Part shown: piece by piece, positions 7,680-17,306 of the stretch
Numbering within the stretch: the first letter of the stretch is position 1
Layout of the letters: every line of letters starts with the position of its first letter
Assembly (NCBI GenBank): GCA_947490145.1
Contig: CANLGD010000003.1
Span: 1 to 64,000, forward strand
Direction: 5' to 3'
Source of the DNA: Flavobacteriia bacterium
GTDB taxonomy: Bacteria > Bacteroidota > Bacteroidia > Flavobacteriales_D > Crocinitomicaceae
Length of the DNA: 64,000 bases
The notes under the pieces: model-generated
Told to the model about the DNA's origin: nothing
Seen by the model: only the letters and a program-made list of their open reading frames with translations
Databases searched by the model: none
Made by a program: the position numbers and the translations under genes

Positions 7680-9989
7680 ATGAAATTATCTAATTCATTT
7701 CCTCACGATAGCGCGAAAAAACACGTAAGCGGACAGTCAATTTACATTGATGATATGCAAATAAATGCTCAATTATTGCATGGAAAAGTTGTTTACAGCA
7801 AGCAGGCACACGCAAAAATTACAGCAATTGATTTTAGCGAAGCAAAAAAGCTGAAAGGTGTTCACGCTATTTTGACTTACAAAGATATTCCTGGTGAAAA
7901 TCAAATGGGTCCTGTGATTCACGATGAACCTTGTTTAGCTGAAAATGAAGTAATTTGCGTTGGTCAAGCGATTGTTTTGATTGCTGCTGAATCGGAAGAA
8001 ATTGCTCTTGAAGCAGAAAAATTAATTCAAATTTCTTACGAACCTTTGGAAGCAATTTTGGATTTACGCACTGCGATTGAAAAAAATGCACTTCTAGGTG
8101 CACCAAGAACGATGCAAAGAGGTGATGTTGTTTCAGGATTGAAAAATTCGAAACACATTATAAAAGGTGAATTAGAGACTGGTGCGCAAGAACATTGGTA
8201 TTTGGAAACTCACATTTGTCTTTCTATTCCGGGGGAAGGAAACGAAATGACAGCTTACAGCGGAACGCAACATCCATCAGAAACGCAGGCAATAATTTCA
8301 GAAGTATTGGGAATTCCAAAAAATGAAGTTGTTGTTGAAATTAGAAGAATGGGCGGAGCTTTTGGTGGAAAAGAAACGCAAGCAAATTGGTTAGCTGCTT
8401 GGAGTTCTTTGTTAGCTAGAGCTACAAAAAGACCCGTAAAATTGCGTTTATTCCGCGATGATGATCAAATTATGACAGGGAAGCGTCATCCATATTTGAT
8501 TGATTATGTAGTTGGTTTTGATAATAATGGAAAAATTTCAGCATTGAATGTTACACAAAATGCTGACGGAGGTTGTGTGACAGATTTGAGTTTCGCCATT
8601 TTAGAAAGAGCCATGCTGCATGCTGATAATGCCTATTTTATCCCAGATATTTTGGTAACTGGAAAGGCATATAAAACAAATCTACCTTCAAATACAGCAT
8701 TCAGAGGTTTTGGTGGACCGCAAGGAGTTGCTGGAATTGAAAGCATTATGGACAAAATTGCTCGTTTTCTGAAAAAAGATGCTGCTGAAGTACGTAAAAT
8801 AAATTTTTATGGAATCGATAAAGATAATATTACTCATTATGGTCAGGAAGTTGAATTGAATAGAATTCATTTGATTTATGATCAATTAATGGAGTCGTCA
8901 GATTATAAAAATCGTCGTTTGGCAATTAATGAATTTAATGCTAAAAATGAATTTTATAAAAAAGGATTAGCAATGACTCCAGTGAAATTCGGGATTTCGT
9001 TCACCACAACGTTTTTAAATCAGGCTGGATCTTTGGTTCACGTTTATACGGATGGAACAGTTTTGGTAAACCATGGAGGAACAGAAATGGGACAAGGTTT
9101 GAATACTAAAATAACTCAAATTGCAGCTTTAGAACTTGGAATTGATTTTGACAAAATTAAAGTGAATGCAACAAATACTTCTAAAGTTGCAAATACTTCT
9201 GCAACAGCGGCTTCTGCAGGAACAGATTTGAATGGAATGGCTGTAAAAGTTGCTATTGACAGCATCAAAAAGAATTTGTCAGATTTTTTAGCAAGTCATT
9301 TCAACAAAGAAAATTCAGATGAAAAATCAAAAGCGGAAAATATTATTTTTCAGAACAATGAAATCATCGATTCAAAAAATAGCGATCGAAAAATTGCCTT
9401 TGCTCAAGCAGCACAATTAGGATATTTGAATCAAATTCATTTGAGTGCAAACGGTTTTTACAAAACACCAAATATCGGTTGGGACAAAGCAACTGGTTGG
9501 GGAAAACCTTTTAATTATTACGCTTATGGAATGTGTGTAAGTGAAGTTTTATTGGACACTTTAACAGGATTTTACAAAAATTTAAGAACAGATATTTTAC
9601 ATGATTGTGGAGATTCAATCAACGATGGATTGGATATCGGGCAAGTGGAAGGAGCTTATATTCAAGGGGTTGGCTGGTGTACTACCGAAGAATGCAAACG
9701 CAATGCCAAAGGAGAATTATTGAATCATTCACCAGATACTTACAAAATTCCTTCTGTTCAAGATATTCCAATGGATTTTAGAACAAGTTTATTGCAAAAT
9801 GTACCAAATCCTAATGCGATTCGTAAAAGTAAAGCTGTTGCAGAACCACCATTTATGCACGGGTTAGCAACTTGGCTGGCGATTAAAGATGCCGTGTCAG
9901 CAGTAAGAAATCATGAATTTGAACCAGAATTTAAAATTCCTGCAACAAATGAAGTTATTTTATTGAGTATTGAAAAGTTGAGGAAATAA
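7680..9989 (+). CDS. xdhB: Xanthine dehydrogenase large subunit (molybdenum)
   Basis: A 769-aa molybdopterin-binding subunit that oxidises hypoxanthine and xanthine to urate. Motifs include GAQEHWYLET, IRRMGGAFGGKE, TAFRGFGGPQG, and near the C-terminus VAEPPFMHGL, whose Glu fits the catalytic residue of the family. Length equals that of bacterial XdhB. It ends the guaD/xdhCAB cluster. No urate-degrading gene or molybdopterin synthesis gene is seen in the window, so urate may be the end product here or be handled elsewhere. Confidence 0.95.
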   Translation: MKLSNSFPHDSAKKHVSGQSIYIDDMQINAQLLHGKVVYSKQAHAKITAIDFSEAKKLKGVHAILTYKDIPGENQMGPVIHDEPCLAENEVICVGQAIVLIAAESEEIALEAEKLIQISYEPLEAILDLRTAIEKNALLGAPRTMQRGDVVSGLKNSKHIIKGELETGAQEHWYLETHICLSIPGEGNEMTAYSGTQHPSETQAIISEVLGIPKNEVVVEIRRMGGAFGGKETQANWLAAWSSLLARATKRPVKLRLFRDDDQIMTGKRHPYLIDYVVGFDNNGKISALNVTQNADGGCVTDLSFAILERAMLHADNAYFIPDILVTGKAYKTNLPSNTAFRGFGGPQGVAGIESIMDKIARFLKKDAAEVRKINFYGIDKDNITHYGQEVELNRIHLIYDQLMESSDYKNRRLAINEFNAKNEFYKKGLAMTPVKFGISFTTTFLNQAGSLVHVYTDGTVLVNHGGTEMGQGLNTKITQIAALELGIDFDKIKVNATNTSKVANTSATAASAGTDLNGMAVKVAIDSIKKNLSDFLASHFNKENSDEKSKAENIIFQNNEIIDSKNSDRKIAFAQAAQLGYLNQIHLSANGFYKTPNIGWDKATGWGKPFNYYAYGMCVSEVLLDTLTGFYKNLRTDILHDCGDSINDGLDIGQVEGAYIQGVGWCTTEECKRNAKGELLNHSPDTYKIPSVQDIPMDFRTSLLQNVPNPNAIRKSKAVAEPPFMHGLATWLAIKDAVSAVRNHEFEPEFKIPATNEVILLSIEKLRK

Positions 9990-10013
9990 TTATTCTAAAG
10001 TATAAAAAGAAAA

Positions 10014-10056
10014 AAGCTGAAAGCAAAAAAGAACAAATTCTCTTTACTTTCAGCTT
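10014..10056 (-). terminator. Terminator between xdhB and the phosphohexomutase gene
   Basis: The arms AAGCTGAAAGCAAA and CTTTACTTTCAGCTT form a hairpin. On the minus strand it is followed by TTTTCTTTTT, so it fits as the terminator of the minus-strand mutase gene; on the plus strand the T-run is missing. Confidence 0.7.
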
Positions 10057-10078
10057 AATGTCTGCTATAAACGATTGT

Positions 10079-11488
10079 TTATTTACAAATCGTTTCCTCA
10101 ACAATTTTTAATATTTTTCTTACTTCTTCCAATGTTGGAGCTTCAGCATAGGTTCTTAAAACTGGTTCAGTTCCTGAAGGGCGAATCATCATCCATCGGT
10201 TTTCATCAAAGAAATATTTAAATCCATCTATTGTTTTTAACTCTTCTACATGATATTCTCCAAAAGATTTAAATTCTCCATTTTTACAGCTCGTAATGAT
10301 TTTTTGCTTTAAATCTTCTGTGATGTGTAAATCATTTCTTTCATATTTGAAAGGTCCAACAATTTGGTAAACTTCTTCAATCAATTCATCCAATGTTTTA
10401 CCTGATTTAGCCATGAATTCCCAAATGATTAATCCCATCCAAATCCCATCTCTTTCTGGAATATGACCTTTTACTGCGATTCCTCCAGATTCTTCTCCTC
10501 CAACGAGAACATCTTCTACAACCATAATTGAAGCTATTTCTTTGAAACCAATTTTTGTTGTTTGGTGAGCCAAATTGTAATGTGCAGCCAGTTTTTTAAC
10601 TCGTGGAGTTGTACTAAAAGCAGTAACAACTTTTCCTGTAAGTTTTTTGTAATGCGCTAAATAATGCACTAAAAGTAAAATAATGTGGTGTGAATCAATA
10701 AATTCTCCAGCTCCATTGTACAAGCCAATTCTATCAGCATCACCATCAGTTGCTAAGGCACAACTAACATTTCCTTTTGATTTGATGTAATTTTCTAAAG
10801 GCTGTAAATTTTTCGCAATTGGTTCTGGCGCTTGACCATAAAATGATGGATTGTGTTCACAATGTAAAAATGTGATGTCTGGTAAAATGCGTTTCATGGC
10901 ACTTTGTCCTGCTCCATACATTGCATCGTAAACCAAGTTTAAACCTGAATTTTTGATTGCATCTAGGTCAAAATTTGCTTTTACGTGATCTACATACATT
11001 GTTTCCAAGTCAATGATTTCCAATTGTCCTGATTTTATGGCATCATTTAATGAAATACTTTTGAAATCAATTGCATTTTCATCAGGAATAATATCTTCAA
11101 TTTCTTGAACTAATTCTGGTTGAAGTGGACCGCCAAAATATGCTTTTAATTTAAAACCATTGTATGAAGGTGGATTATGACTTGCAGTAATAATAACTCC
11201 AACACCACAATTTAACTTATTTGCTCCCAAAGAAATCATTGGCGTTGAAACAAATCCTTTAGACATTTTTACTTGAATCCCTTGACTTAAGAAAATTCTT
11301 ACTGCTGTGTCAACGAATAATTCACCTGCAAAACGACAATCATGACCAACAATTACGGATGGTTTTTCGTATTTATTTTTCAACCAAATTCCTGTTGCTG
11401 CTGAAACTCGTGCAACATTTTCTACAGTAAATTCTTCCGCAATGATTGCTCTCCAACCGTCTGTTCCAAATTTTATTTTTTGTGACAT
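10079..11488 (-). CDS. Phosphoglucomutase/phosphomannomutase
   Basis: A 469-aa alpha-D-phosphohexomutase that interconverts sugar 1- and 6-phosphates through a phosphoserine. The active-site serine loop is TASHNPPSYNG, the metal loop DGDADRIG, the sugar loop GEESGGI, and the phosphate-binding loop RPSGTEPVLR. All four domains are present in the normal order and length. Substrate choice between glucose and mannose cannot be read from the sequence. The gene converges on xdhB and lies upstream of no clear operon partner. Confidence 0.93.
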   Translation of the reverse strand: MSQKIKFGTDGWRAIIAEEFTVENVARVSAATGIWLKNKYEKPSVIVGHDCRFAGELFVDTAVRIFLSQGIQVKMSKGFVSTPMISLGANKLNCGVGVIITASHNPPSYNGFKLKAYFGGPLQPELVQEIEDIIPDENAIDFKSISLNDAIKSGQLEIIDLETMYVDHVKANFDLDAIKNSGLNLVYDAMYGAGQSAMKRILPDITFLHCEHNPSFYGQAPEPIAKNLQPLENYIKSKGNVSCALATDGDADRIGLYNGAGEFIDSHHIILLLVHYLAHYKKLTGKVVTAFSTTPRVKKLAAHYNLAHQTTKIGFKEIASIMVVEDVLVGGEESGGIAVKGHIPERDGIWMGLIIWEFMAKSGKTLDELIEEVYQIVGPFKYERNDLHITEDLKQKIITSCKNGEFKSFGEYHVEELKTIDGFKYFFDENRWMMIRPSGTEPVLRTYAEAPTLEEVRKILKIVEETICK

Positions 11489-11666
11489 AATTTTCTATTT
11501 TTGATTTCTGATTTAAAATTATATTTACTTGTTTTAATAATTGATTAAAATATTACACTTCGGCATTTAGACAAGTTCAATCTCTAAACATACTCAGCGT
11601 AAAGTGGACGAATTTAAAAAAAAAAAAGTATTTAAAGAAATATTTCAAATTAAAAGAGGATTATTT

Positions 11667-12638
11667 TTATGCTATATCGATTTTGATGGTATTTCCACAT
11701 TTGAAATGCTGTCTTGGACAGCTTCTAAAACCATGAATTCCGCAAGGTTTGCAACTTAACTGTTCTTCCGTTTCTATCGTTTTTGAATTTTCTGATAATG
11801 GCCCAAAACCAAATGCTGGAATAGTGGAACAGAAAAAAGCTCTTACTGGAGCATTTATTGCAGAACAAAAATGCAAAGGTCCTGAATCGTTTACGTAATT
11901 CATTTCAGCGCTTTTGAATAAAGCTGCTGATTGTAAAAAAGTTAATTTTCCAGCTAAATTTTCACAATTTCCTTGCTTTATTTCAACTCTAATGCGTTCA
12001 CAAATATCAAAATCTGATGGGCCGCCAACAATGAAAACTTTTCCTTTTTGACTAAGTTTTACACTTAATTCGATCCATTTTTGTTCAGGTAATTGTTTTG
12101 TAAACCAAACAGATGCTGGAGCTACACAAAAATACTTTTCATTTTGATAATCTGAAACAATTTCAAAATCATTATTGGATGGAAAAATTTCTGGTCTTAA
12201 TTCAGAAACTGCTCCATGATGAGCAATGCAAGTTAAATTGCGCTCAACTTCATGTTTTCCATTTCCAATTTCATGAGAAATTTTACGGGAAAAGAGGAAA
12301 GATATTGGATTTTTATTGAAGCCAACTGTTGATTTTGCGCCAGAAAATGCTGTTATTATACCAGTACTTGTAAAACGATGTAAATTGATTATCTCATCGT
12401 ATTGTTTAGAACGAAATAACATGATAAAATGCAAAATTGATTTTAATTTATTGCCCTTTTTATTGAATACAAAAACTTCGTTTAAATGTGGATTATTATC
12501 CAGCAATGATTGATTTCCGTTTCGAACCAAAACATCAATTTGTGCTTCTGGATAGATTCTTTTCAATTCAGAAAATAGCGGAGTTGCAAGAATTACATCA
12601 CCAATAAAAGCTGTTTGAATAAGTAAGAATTTTTTCAC
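11667..12638 (-). CDS. Family 9 glycosyltransferase (heptosyltransferase-like)
   Basis: A 323-aa GT-B enzyme of the ADP-heptose:LPS heptosyltransferase family, probably acting in lipopolysaccharide core assembly at the inner membrane. The start MKKFLLIQTAFIGDVILATPL is the typical GT9 N-terminus, and the C-terminal part has VNDSGPLHFCSAINAPVRAFF. The last 35 residues contain four cysteines (CKPCGIHGFRSCPRQHFKCG), a common GT9 tail. The sugar donor is not known. Confidence 0.85.
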   Translation of the reverse strand: MKKFLLIQTAFIGDVILATPLFSELKRIYPEAQIDVLVRNGNQSLLDNNPHLNEVFVFNKKGNKLKSILHFIMLFRSKQYDEIINLHRFTSTGIITAFSGAKSTVGFNKNPISFLFSRKISHEIGNGKHEVERNLTCIAHHGAVSELRPEIFPSNNDFEIVSDYQNEKYFCVAPASVWFTKQLPEQKWIELSVKLSQKGKVFIVGGPSDFDICERIRVEIKQGNCENLAGKLTFLQSAALFKSAEMNYVNDSGPLHFCSAINAPVRAFFCSTIPAFGFGPLSENSKTIETEEQLSCKPCGIHGFRSCPRQHFKCGNTIKIDIA

Positions 12639-12675
12639 AGCACAAAAATAACTTTTTTTAAGATTTAATCACTAA

Positions 12676-12715
12676 AAAAGCGACATTAAGACTTTTCATC
12701 TTAAAATGTCGCTTT
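12676..12715 (-). terminator. rpoD terminator
   Basis: On the minus strand AAAGCGACATTTTAAGA and TCTTAATGTCGCTTT form a long hairpin with a short loop, followed by TTTTTTAG. It lies 46 bases downstream of the rpoD stop. Confidence 0.85.
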
Positions 12716-12760
12716 CATTTTTAACATTTCATTCGAGTGTTCAAAACTCAATTTTCCCGC

Positions 12761-13630
12761 TTAACCAAGGTATGATTTTAGCATCCGGCTTCGGGAAGTG
12801 TGTTTCAATCTTCGAATTGCTTTTTCCTTTATCTGTCTCACACGTTCGCGAGTTAAATCAAACTTTTCTCCAATTTCCTCTAAAGTAAGGGGATATTTTC
12901 CGTTTAATCCGTAGTAAAGTCTAACTACTTCTCCTTCTCGAAGAGTTAGGGTTGATAAAGATCTATCGATATCTTTTCGCAAAGATTCAGTTACTAATTC
13001 ATTTTCTGGACTATTCATGTAAGTATTTGGCAAAACTTCATACATACTTGAAGAATTGTCATCTGTGTCACTCAATGGTGCATCCATGGAAACATGGCGA
13101 TTTGAGTTTGAAAGAGATTGACGAATATCATCTACAGATACACCCAAGAAGTCAGAAAGTTCATCTGCTGACGGTGGTCTCTCAAATTTTTGTTCTAATT
13201 CAGAATAAGCTCTATTTATTTTATTAATTGTTCCAATTTTATTCAAGGGCAAACGAACAATTCTTGCTTGTTCAGCTAAGGCTTGTAAAATAGATTGGCG
13301 AATCCACCAAACAGCGTAAGAAATAAATTTAAATCCTCTTGATTCATCAAATCTTTGAGCAGCTTTTATCAAACCGATGTTTCCTTCGTTAATTAAATCA
13401 GGTAAAGTTAACCCTTGATTTTGATATTGTTTTGAAACTGAAACAACAAAACGCAAGTTGGCTCTAGTTAATTTATTTAATGCATTTTGGTCACCCTGCT
13501 TAATCAACAAAGCTAATTGAACTTCTTCCTCCGCAGAAATCATTTCTTCCCGACCGATTTCCTGCAAGTACTTATCCAAAGAAGCGTCTTCTCTGTTAGT
13601 AACTTGCTTGGTTATTTTTAGCTGTCTCAT
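12761..13630 (-). CDS. rpoD: Primary sigma factor RpoD (SigA)
   Basis: A 289-aa sigma-70 of the short Bacteroidota type, which recognises TAnnTTTG promoters. Region 1.2 is [16 protein letters not shown], region 2 has [15 protein letters not shown] and [19 protein letters not shown], region 3 follows, and region 4.2 is [20 protein letters not shown]. The ORF track begins at 13792, but the family starts at [10 protein letters not shown], so I place the start at 13630; the 54 extra codons have no family match and lie in the 5' leader. It is monocistronic with its own terminator. Confidence 0.95.
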   Translation of the reverse strand: MRQLKITKQVTNREDASLDKYLQEIGREEMISAEEEVQLALLIKQGDQNALNKLTRANLRFVVSVSKQYQNQGLTLPDLINEGNIGLIKAAQRFDESRGFKFISYAVWWIRQSILQALAEQARIVRLPLNKIGTINKINRAYSELEQKFERPPSADELSDFLGVSVDDIRQSLSNSNRHVSMDAPLSDTDDNSSSMYEVLPNTYMNSPENELVTESLRKDIDRSLSTLTLREGEVVRLYYGLNGKYPLTLEEIGEKFDLTRERVRQIKEKAIRRLKHTSRSRMLKSYLG

Positions 13631-13899
13631 ATTTTTGGTTTTTGTTAGAGCTGAACCTTTTACAACTATAGAACGATTAAAAGTACTAAATAGTTGATTA
13701 TGAATTGTATTAAAATATCTTAAATGAATATTTTGGCTATTGGTATGTTTAAAGCTAATATATGAATGAAAATTTAAGAAAAAGTTACACATAAATTTTG
13801 AAAAAGATCTAAAGTGTATTTAGTTTTGTTTTAACGAGAACTTTTGGATCATTTAGTCTTTTTTTGCCTAATTCTTTATTTTCCATTCTTCATTTTAAT

Positions 13900-13907
13900 T
13901 ATCTTTG
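13900..13907 (+). promoter_or_regulatory. Probable promoter of the LMW phosphatase gene
   Basis: TATCTTTG fits TAnnTTTG. A near-match -33 element (TTTA, 13875-13878) lies 21 bases upstream. The ATG follows 15 bases later, leaving a very short leader. Confidence 0.45.
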
Positions 13908-13922
13908 TAAAAACAATTTTAT

Positions 13923-14390
13923 ATGTTAGAAATTCCAAAAAGAAAGATTTTATTTGTTTGCTTGGGAAATATTTGTCGATCACCTTTAGCCGAAGGAATA
14001 CTAAGAAGAAAAGTAGCTGAAAATAAATTAAATTTTGAAGTTGATTCTTGCGGCACAGCAGCATATCATATTGGTGCAAAACCTGATTCTCGAATGATTC
14101 AAACTGCCAAAAATCGTGGAACAGATATTTCTTTTTTAATAGCAAGACAATTTTCCAAATCTGATTTCGATTATTTTGATTCTATTTTTGTTATGGACAA
14201 AGCAAATTATAAAAATATCATAGCTCTAGCAGTAAACGAAAGTCAAAAAGAAAAAGTTAAACTGATCTTAAATGAAATAAATCCGAATAATAATGATGAA
14301 GTTCCGGATCCTTATTATGGTGGCCAAAATGGATTTGATCATGTTTATGATTTACTTGATTTAGCAACAGATAAGATTTTAGGACTGTAA
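13923..14390 (+). CDS. Low-molecular-weight protein-tyrosine phosphatase
   Basis: A 155-aa cytoplasmic phosphatase. The catalytic P-loop is VCLGNICRSP near the N-terminus (Cys nucleophile and Arg), and the general-acid loop is DPYYGG near residue 130. Length is normal for the family. Targets are often tyrosine kinases of polysaccharide export or small molecules; no such kinase is in the window. The stop codon is already inside the left arm of an inverted repeat. Confidence 0.92.
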   Translation: MLEIPKRKILFVCLGNICRSPLAEGILRRKVAENKLNFEVDSCGTAAYHIGAKPDSRMIQTAKNRGTDISFLIARQFSKSDFDYFDSIFVMDKANYKNIIALAVNESQKEKVKLILNEINPNNNDEVPDPYYGGQNGFDHVYDLLDLATDKILGL

Positions 14391-14490
14391 GACACAAAAG
14401 GCAAGACTTTGATTTTCTTGAGACCAAAAATTTTGTATTTGAGAAAAATAAAGTCTTGACTTTTGACTTTTTAAGTCTTTTGTCTTACAT
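14386..14490. repeat. Inverted repeat built from AAGTCAAGACTTT words
   Basis: The left arm TGTAAGACACAAAAGGCAAG pairs with a right arm that reads TGTAAGACAAAAGACTT in reverse. The inner part of the right arm, AATAAAGTCTTGACTTTTGAC, is shared with the element at 51.4 kb. It directly follows the phosphatase gene. Confidence 0.7.
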
Positions 14491-14513
14491 AAAATTGTTA
14501 ATTTTACATTTTA

Positions 14514-14560
14514 AACTCATAACTCATAACTCATAACTCATAATTCATAATTCATAACTC
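14514..14560. repeat. Short tandem repeat AACTCATAACTCATA
   Basis: Six to seven near-exact copies of a 7-base unit (aactcat / aattcat) stand in a row just upstream of the DUF423 gene and end 4 bases before its ATG. The same word appears at 4.5-4.66 kb and 61.0 kb. The units have no spacers, so this is not a CRISPR. Confidence 0.8.
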
Positions 14561-14563
14561 GGT

Positions 14564-14962
14564 ATGACTCACTTACAAAAAACAATTTTACTTACGGGAA
14601 TGATTACAATTTGCATTGGAATTATTCTGGGAGCTTTTGGAGCACATGGTTTGAAAGGTAAAATTTCAGCTGAAAAAATTATTTCTTTTGAAACTGGAGT
14701 AAAATATCAAATATATCATGGTTTAGCTTTTTTATTACTTTCCTTATTGTTGCCAAGTTTTGATTTTTCTCTAAAATATGCATTTTATTTTATGTTAATA
14801 GGAGTAATCTTATTTTCAGGATCGATTTATCTGCTCGCAATACAAGATATTTTAAAACTTTCAATCGGAAAAATTCTTGGGCCAATTACTCCTTTTGGTG
14901 GATTGTTTTTGATTATTTCTTGGGTACTTTTAATTGTTAATTTATACAAACAGAAAATTTAA
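14564..14962 (+). CDS. DUF423 small membrane protein
   Basis: A 132-aa protein with about four hydrophobic helices. The N-terminal GMITICIGIILGAFGAHGLK and FETGVKYQIYHGLAFLL fit the DUF423 (YgdD-like) family of inner-membrane proteins, whose function is not established to me. The stop codon touches the ATG of the next gene, which implies translational coupling with the metallo-hydrolase. The direct-repeat tract in front of it leaves little room for a normal ribosome-binding site. Confidence 0.85.
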   Translation: MTHLQKTILLTGMITICIGIILGAFGAHGLKGKISAEKIISFETGVKYQIYHGLAFLLLSLLLPSFDFSLKYAFYFMLIGVILFSGSIYLLAIQDILKLSIGKILGPITPFGGLFLIISWVLLIVNLYKQKI

Positions 14963-15727
14963 ATGAAAGTTACCTTATTAGGAACAGGAACATCGCAAGG
15001 TGTGCCAATTATCGCTTGCGATTGTCATGTTTGTGCTTCAAAAGACTCGAAAGACAATCGCTTGCGTTGCTCTGTGTTACTTTCCTTCGATGAGGAAAAT
15101 TATGTAATTGATTCTGGTCCTGATTTTAGGCAACAGATGTTGCGTGAAAAAGTGAAATCTTTGAATGGTATATTATTTACCCACGAGCACAAAGATCATT
15201 TAGCAGGCCTGGATGATGTTAGAGCGTTTAATCACAAGGACAAAAAACCGATGGAAATTTATTGTGATTCAAATGTTAAAACAGCACTTCATCGGGAATT
15301 TCACTATGTTTTTCAAGAAAATAAATATCCTGGAATTCCAAAATTAAACATAAACTTAATTGATAAAAATAGATTCACATTGCAAAATGGAATAGAAGTT
15401 CAACCAATTGAAGTTTTACATTATAAGCTTCCTGTCTTGGGATTTCGAATTAAAAATTTCACCTATATAACAGATGCAAAAACAGTTTCAGAAGAAGAGA
15501 GACAGAAAATTCGTGGAACAAAAGTATTAGTTATAAATTGTTTACATGAATTTGAGCATGTTTCTCACTTTAACTTGAAAGAAGCCTTAGAATTTATTGA
15601 AGACATTAAGCCTGAAATCACTTATTTAACGCACATCTCACACTATTTTGGTACACATGAAGAAATTATTAAAAAACTTCCAAAAAATGTATTTCCAGCT
15701 TACGATGGTTTGAGTTTTGAACTTTAG
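14963..15727 (+). CDS. MBL-fold metallo-hydrolase (PhnP-like)
   Basis: A 254-aa metallo-beta-lactamase fold protein. The start VTLLGTGTSQGVPIIACDC and the cysteines of CHVCASKDSKDNRLRCS fit the PhnP-type phosphodiesterase group with an extra zinc site; the core metal motif is THEHKDHLAG, and HISHYFGTHEE lies near the end. It likely cleaves a phosphodiester such as a cyclic nucleotide or ribose cyclic phosphate. No phn genes are nearby, so the substrate is open. Confidence 0.85.
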   Translation: MKVTLLGTGTSQGVPIIACDCHVCASKDSKDNRLRCSVLLSFDEENYVIDSGPDFRQQMLREKVKSLNGILFTHEHKDHLAGLDDVRAFNHKDKKPMEIYCDSNVKTALHREFHYVFQENKYPGIPKLNINLIDKNRFTLQNGIEVQPIEVLHYKLPVLGFRIKNFTYITDAKTVSEEERQKIRGTKVLVINCLHEFEHVSHFNLKEALEFIEDIKPEITYLTHISHYFGTHEEIIKKLPKNVFPAYDGLSFEL

Positions 15728-15862
15728 TTTTATGGTTGTTATAAATAGTAAGGATATGATTAATTAATTATTTACCTCACACTTTTAATTAGTTCTTTAG
15801 TTTTTTTAATTCTTTAATTTCCTTGTTTTTAATTGCTTGAATTGTTGTGAAATTTTGAGACA

Positions 15863-15890
15863 AAAAAAACCTCCCGAATCGAGAGGTTTT
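15863..15890 (-). terminator. lpdA terminator
   Basis: On the minus strand AAAACCTCTCG and CGGGAGGTTTT pair around ATT with one mismatch, followed by TTTTTGTC. It lies 24 bases past the lpdA stop. Confidence 0.85.
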
Positions 15891-15914
15891 AATAATGTTG
15901 ATGATTAATTTATT

Positions 15915-17306
15915 TTATAAATGAATTACTTCACCATAAGCAGCTGCAGCAGCTTCCATAATTGCTTCAGACATTGTTGGATGAGGGTGAACAGTTTTAA
16001 TTAGTGCTTCACCAGTAACCTCTAATTTTCTGATGGCTACAATTTCGGCAATCATTTCAGTAACATTTGCACCAATCATGTGAGCCCCAAGTAGTTCACC
16101 GTATTTTGCATCGAAAATTAATTTCACAAAACCATCTTTTGCTCCAGCAGCACTTGCTTTTCCAGAGGCTGAGAATGGGAATTTCCCGATTTTAATATCT
16201 AAACCTTTTTCTTTCGCTTGTTTTTCCGTTAAACCAACAGAAGCAACTTCTGGTGAACAATAAGTGCATCCTGGAATATTTCCATAATCTAACGGTTCTG
16301 GATGGTGTCCAGCAATTTGTTCTACACAAATAATTCCTTCTGCTGAAGCAACGTGTGCTAAGGCAGGTCCAGGAACAATATCCCCTATTGCATAATATCC
16401 AGGTATATTTGTTTGGTAATATTCATTTACTAAAATACGTCCTTTGTCTGATGCAATTCCGACTGTTTCAAGTCCTAAATTTTCTAAATTAGTTTCGATT
16501 CCAACTGCAGATAAAACAACATCACATTCGATTTTTTCTTCTCCTTTGGCAGTTTTTATTGTTACAATACACCCTTTTCCTGCAGTATCTACTGATTCTA
16601 CAGAAGAATTTGTCATAATTTTAATTCCTGCTTTTTTCAATGATTTTTCCAATTGTTTAGAAACTTCTTCATCTTCAACAGGAACAATATTTGGCATAAA
16701 TTCAACAACTGTAACTTCAGTCCCAATTGCATTATAAAAATAAGCAAATTCAACACCAATCGCGCCAGAACCAACAACAACTAATCTTTTTGGTTGTGCT
16801 TTTAAAGTCATAGCCTCACGGTAACCAATAATTTTTTCACCATCTTGGGGTAAATTTGGTAATTTTCGCGAACGAGCTCCAGTAGCTAAAATCACACCTT
16901 TGTCAGCTGTAAATTCGGATTTAGAGCCATCCTCAGCCGTTACAATAACTTTTTTTCCAGTAGAAACTTCACCATGACCTTTTAGAACATCAATTTTATT
17001 TTTTTTCATTAAAAATTGAATTCCAGCAGACATTCCGTTTGCAACACCGCGACTTCTTTCAATCATTGCTCCAAAATCAGCAGAAGCACCTTCAACAGTT
17101 ATTCCATAATCCTTGGCGTGTGTTAAATATTCATATACATTTGCACTTTTCAATAATGCTTTTGTAGGAATACATCCCCAATTTAAACAAATTCCACCTA
17201 AAGATTCTTTCTCAACAATTGCAGTTTTTAAACCTAATTGAGAAGCTCTAATAGCAGTAACATACCCTCCAGGACCACTTCCGATAACAATAATGTCGTA
17301 ATTCAT
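15915..17306 (-). CDS. lpdA: Dihydrolipoyl dehydrogenase (E3)
   Basis: A 463-aa flavoenzyme that reoxidises dihydrolipoamide in 2-oxoacid dehydrogenase complexes and the glycine cleavage system. The FAD site is IIVIGSGPGGYVTAIRA, the redox disulfide GGICLNWGCIPTKAL, the NAD site VVVGSGAIGVEFAYF, and the C-terminal His-Glu pair HPHPTMSEAIMEAA. Length is standard. It stands alone here, with its own terminator and a 620-base structured intergenic region upstream. Confidence 0.96.
   Translation of the reverse strand: MNYDIIVIGSGPGGYVTAIRASQLGLKTAIVEKESLGGICLNWGCIPTKALLKSANVYEYLTHAKDYGITVEGASADFGAMIERSRGVANGMSAGIQFLMKKNKIDVLKGHGEVSTGKKVIVTAEDGSKSEFTADKGVILATGARSRKLPNLPQDGEKIIGYREAMTLKAQPKRLVVVGSGAIGVEFAYFYNAIGTEVTVVEFMPNIVPVEDEEVSKQLEKSLKKAGIKIMTNSSVESVDTAGKGCIVTIKTAKGEEKIECDVVLSAVGIETNLENLGLETVGIASDKGRILVNEYYQTNIPGYYAIGDIVPGPALAHVASAEGIICVEQIAGHHPEPLDYGNIPGCTYCSPEVASVGLTEKQAKEKGLDIKIGKFPFSASGKASAAGAKDGFVKLIFDAKYGELLGAHMIGANVTEMIAEIVAIRKLEVTGEALIKTVHPHPTMSEAIMEAAAAAYGEVIHL

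Noticed and set aside
13631-13792. 54-codon N-terminal extension of RpoD in the ORF track
   Set aside because: No sigma-factor region matches it; the family starts at MRQLKITK. It lies in the promoter/leader region.
13876-14145. 89-aa minus-strand ORF
   Set aside because: Overlaps the well-supported LMW phosphatase in antisense; low-complexity translation.
14514-14560. Possible CRISPR-like array
   Set aside because: The 7-base units are contiguous without spacers; it is a simple tandem repeat.
16444-16737. 97-aa plus-strand ORF antisense to lpdA
   Set aside because: Shadow of a conserved enzyme gene; Ser/Thr/Pro-rich translation typical of antisense frames.
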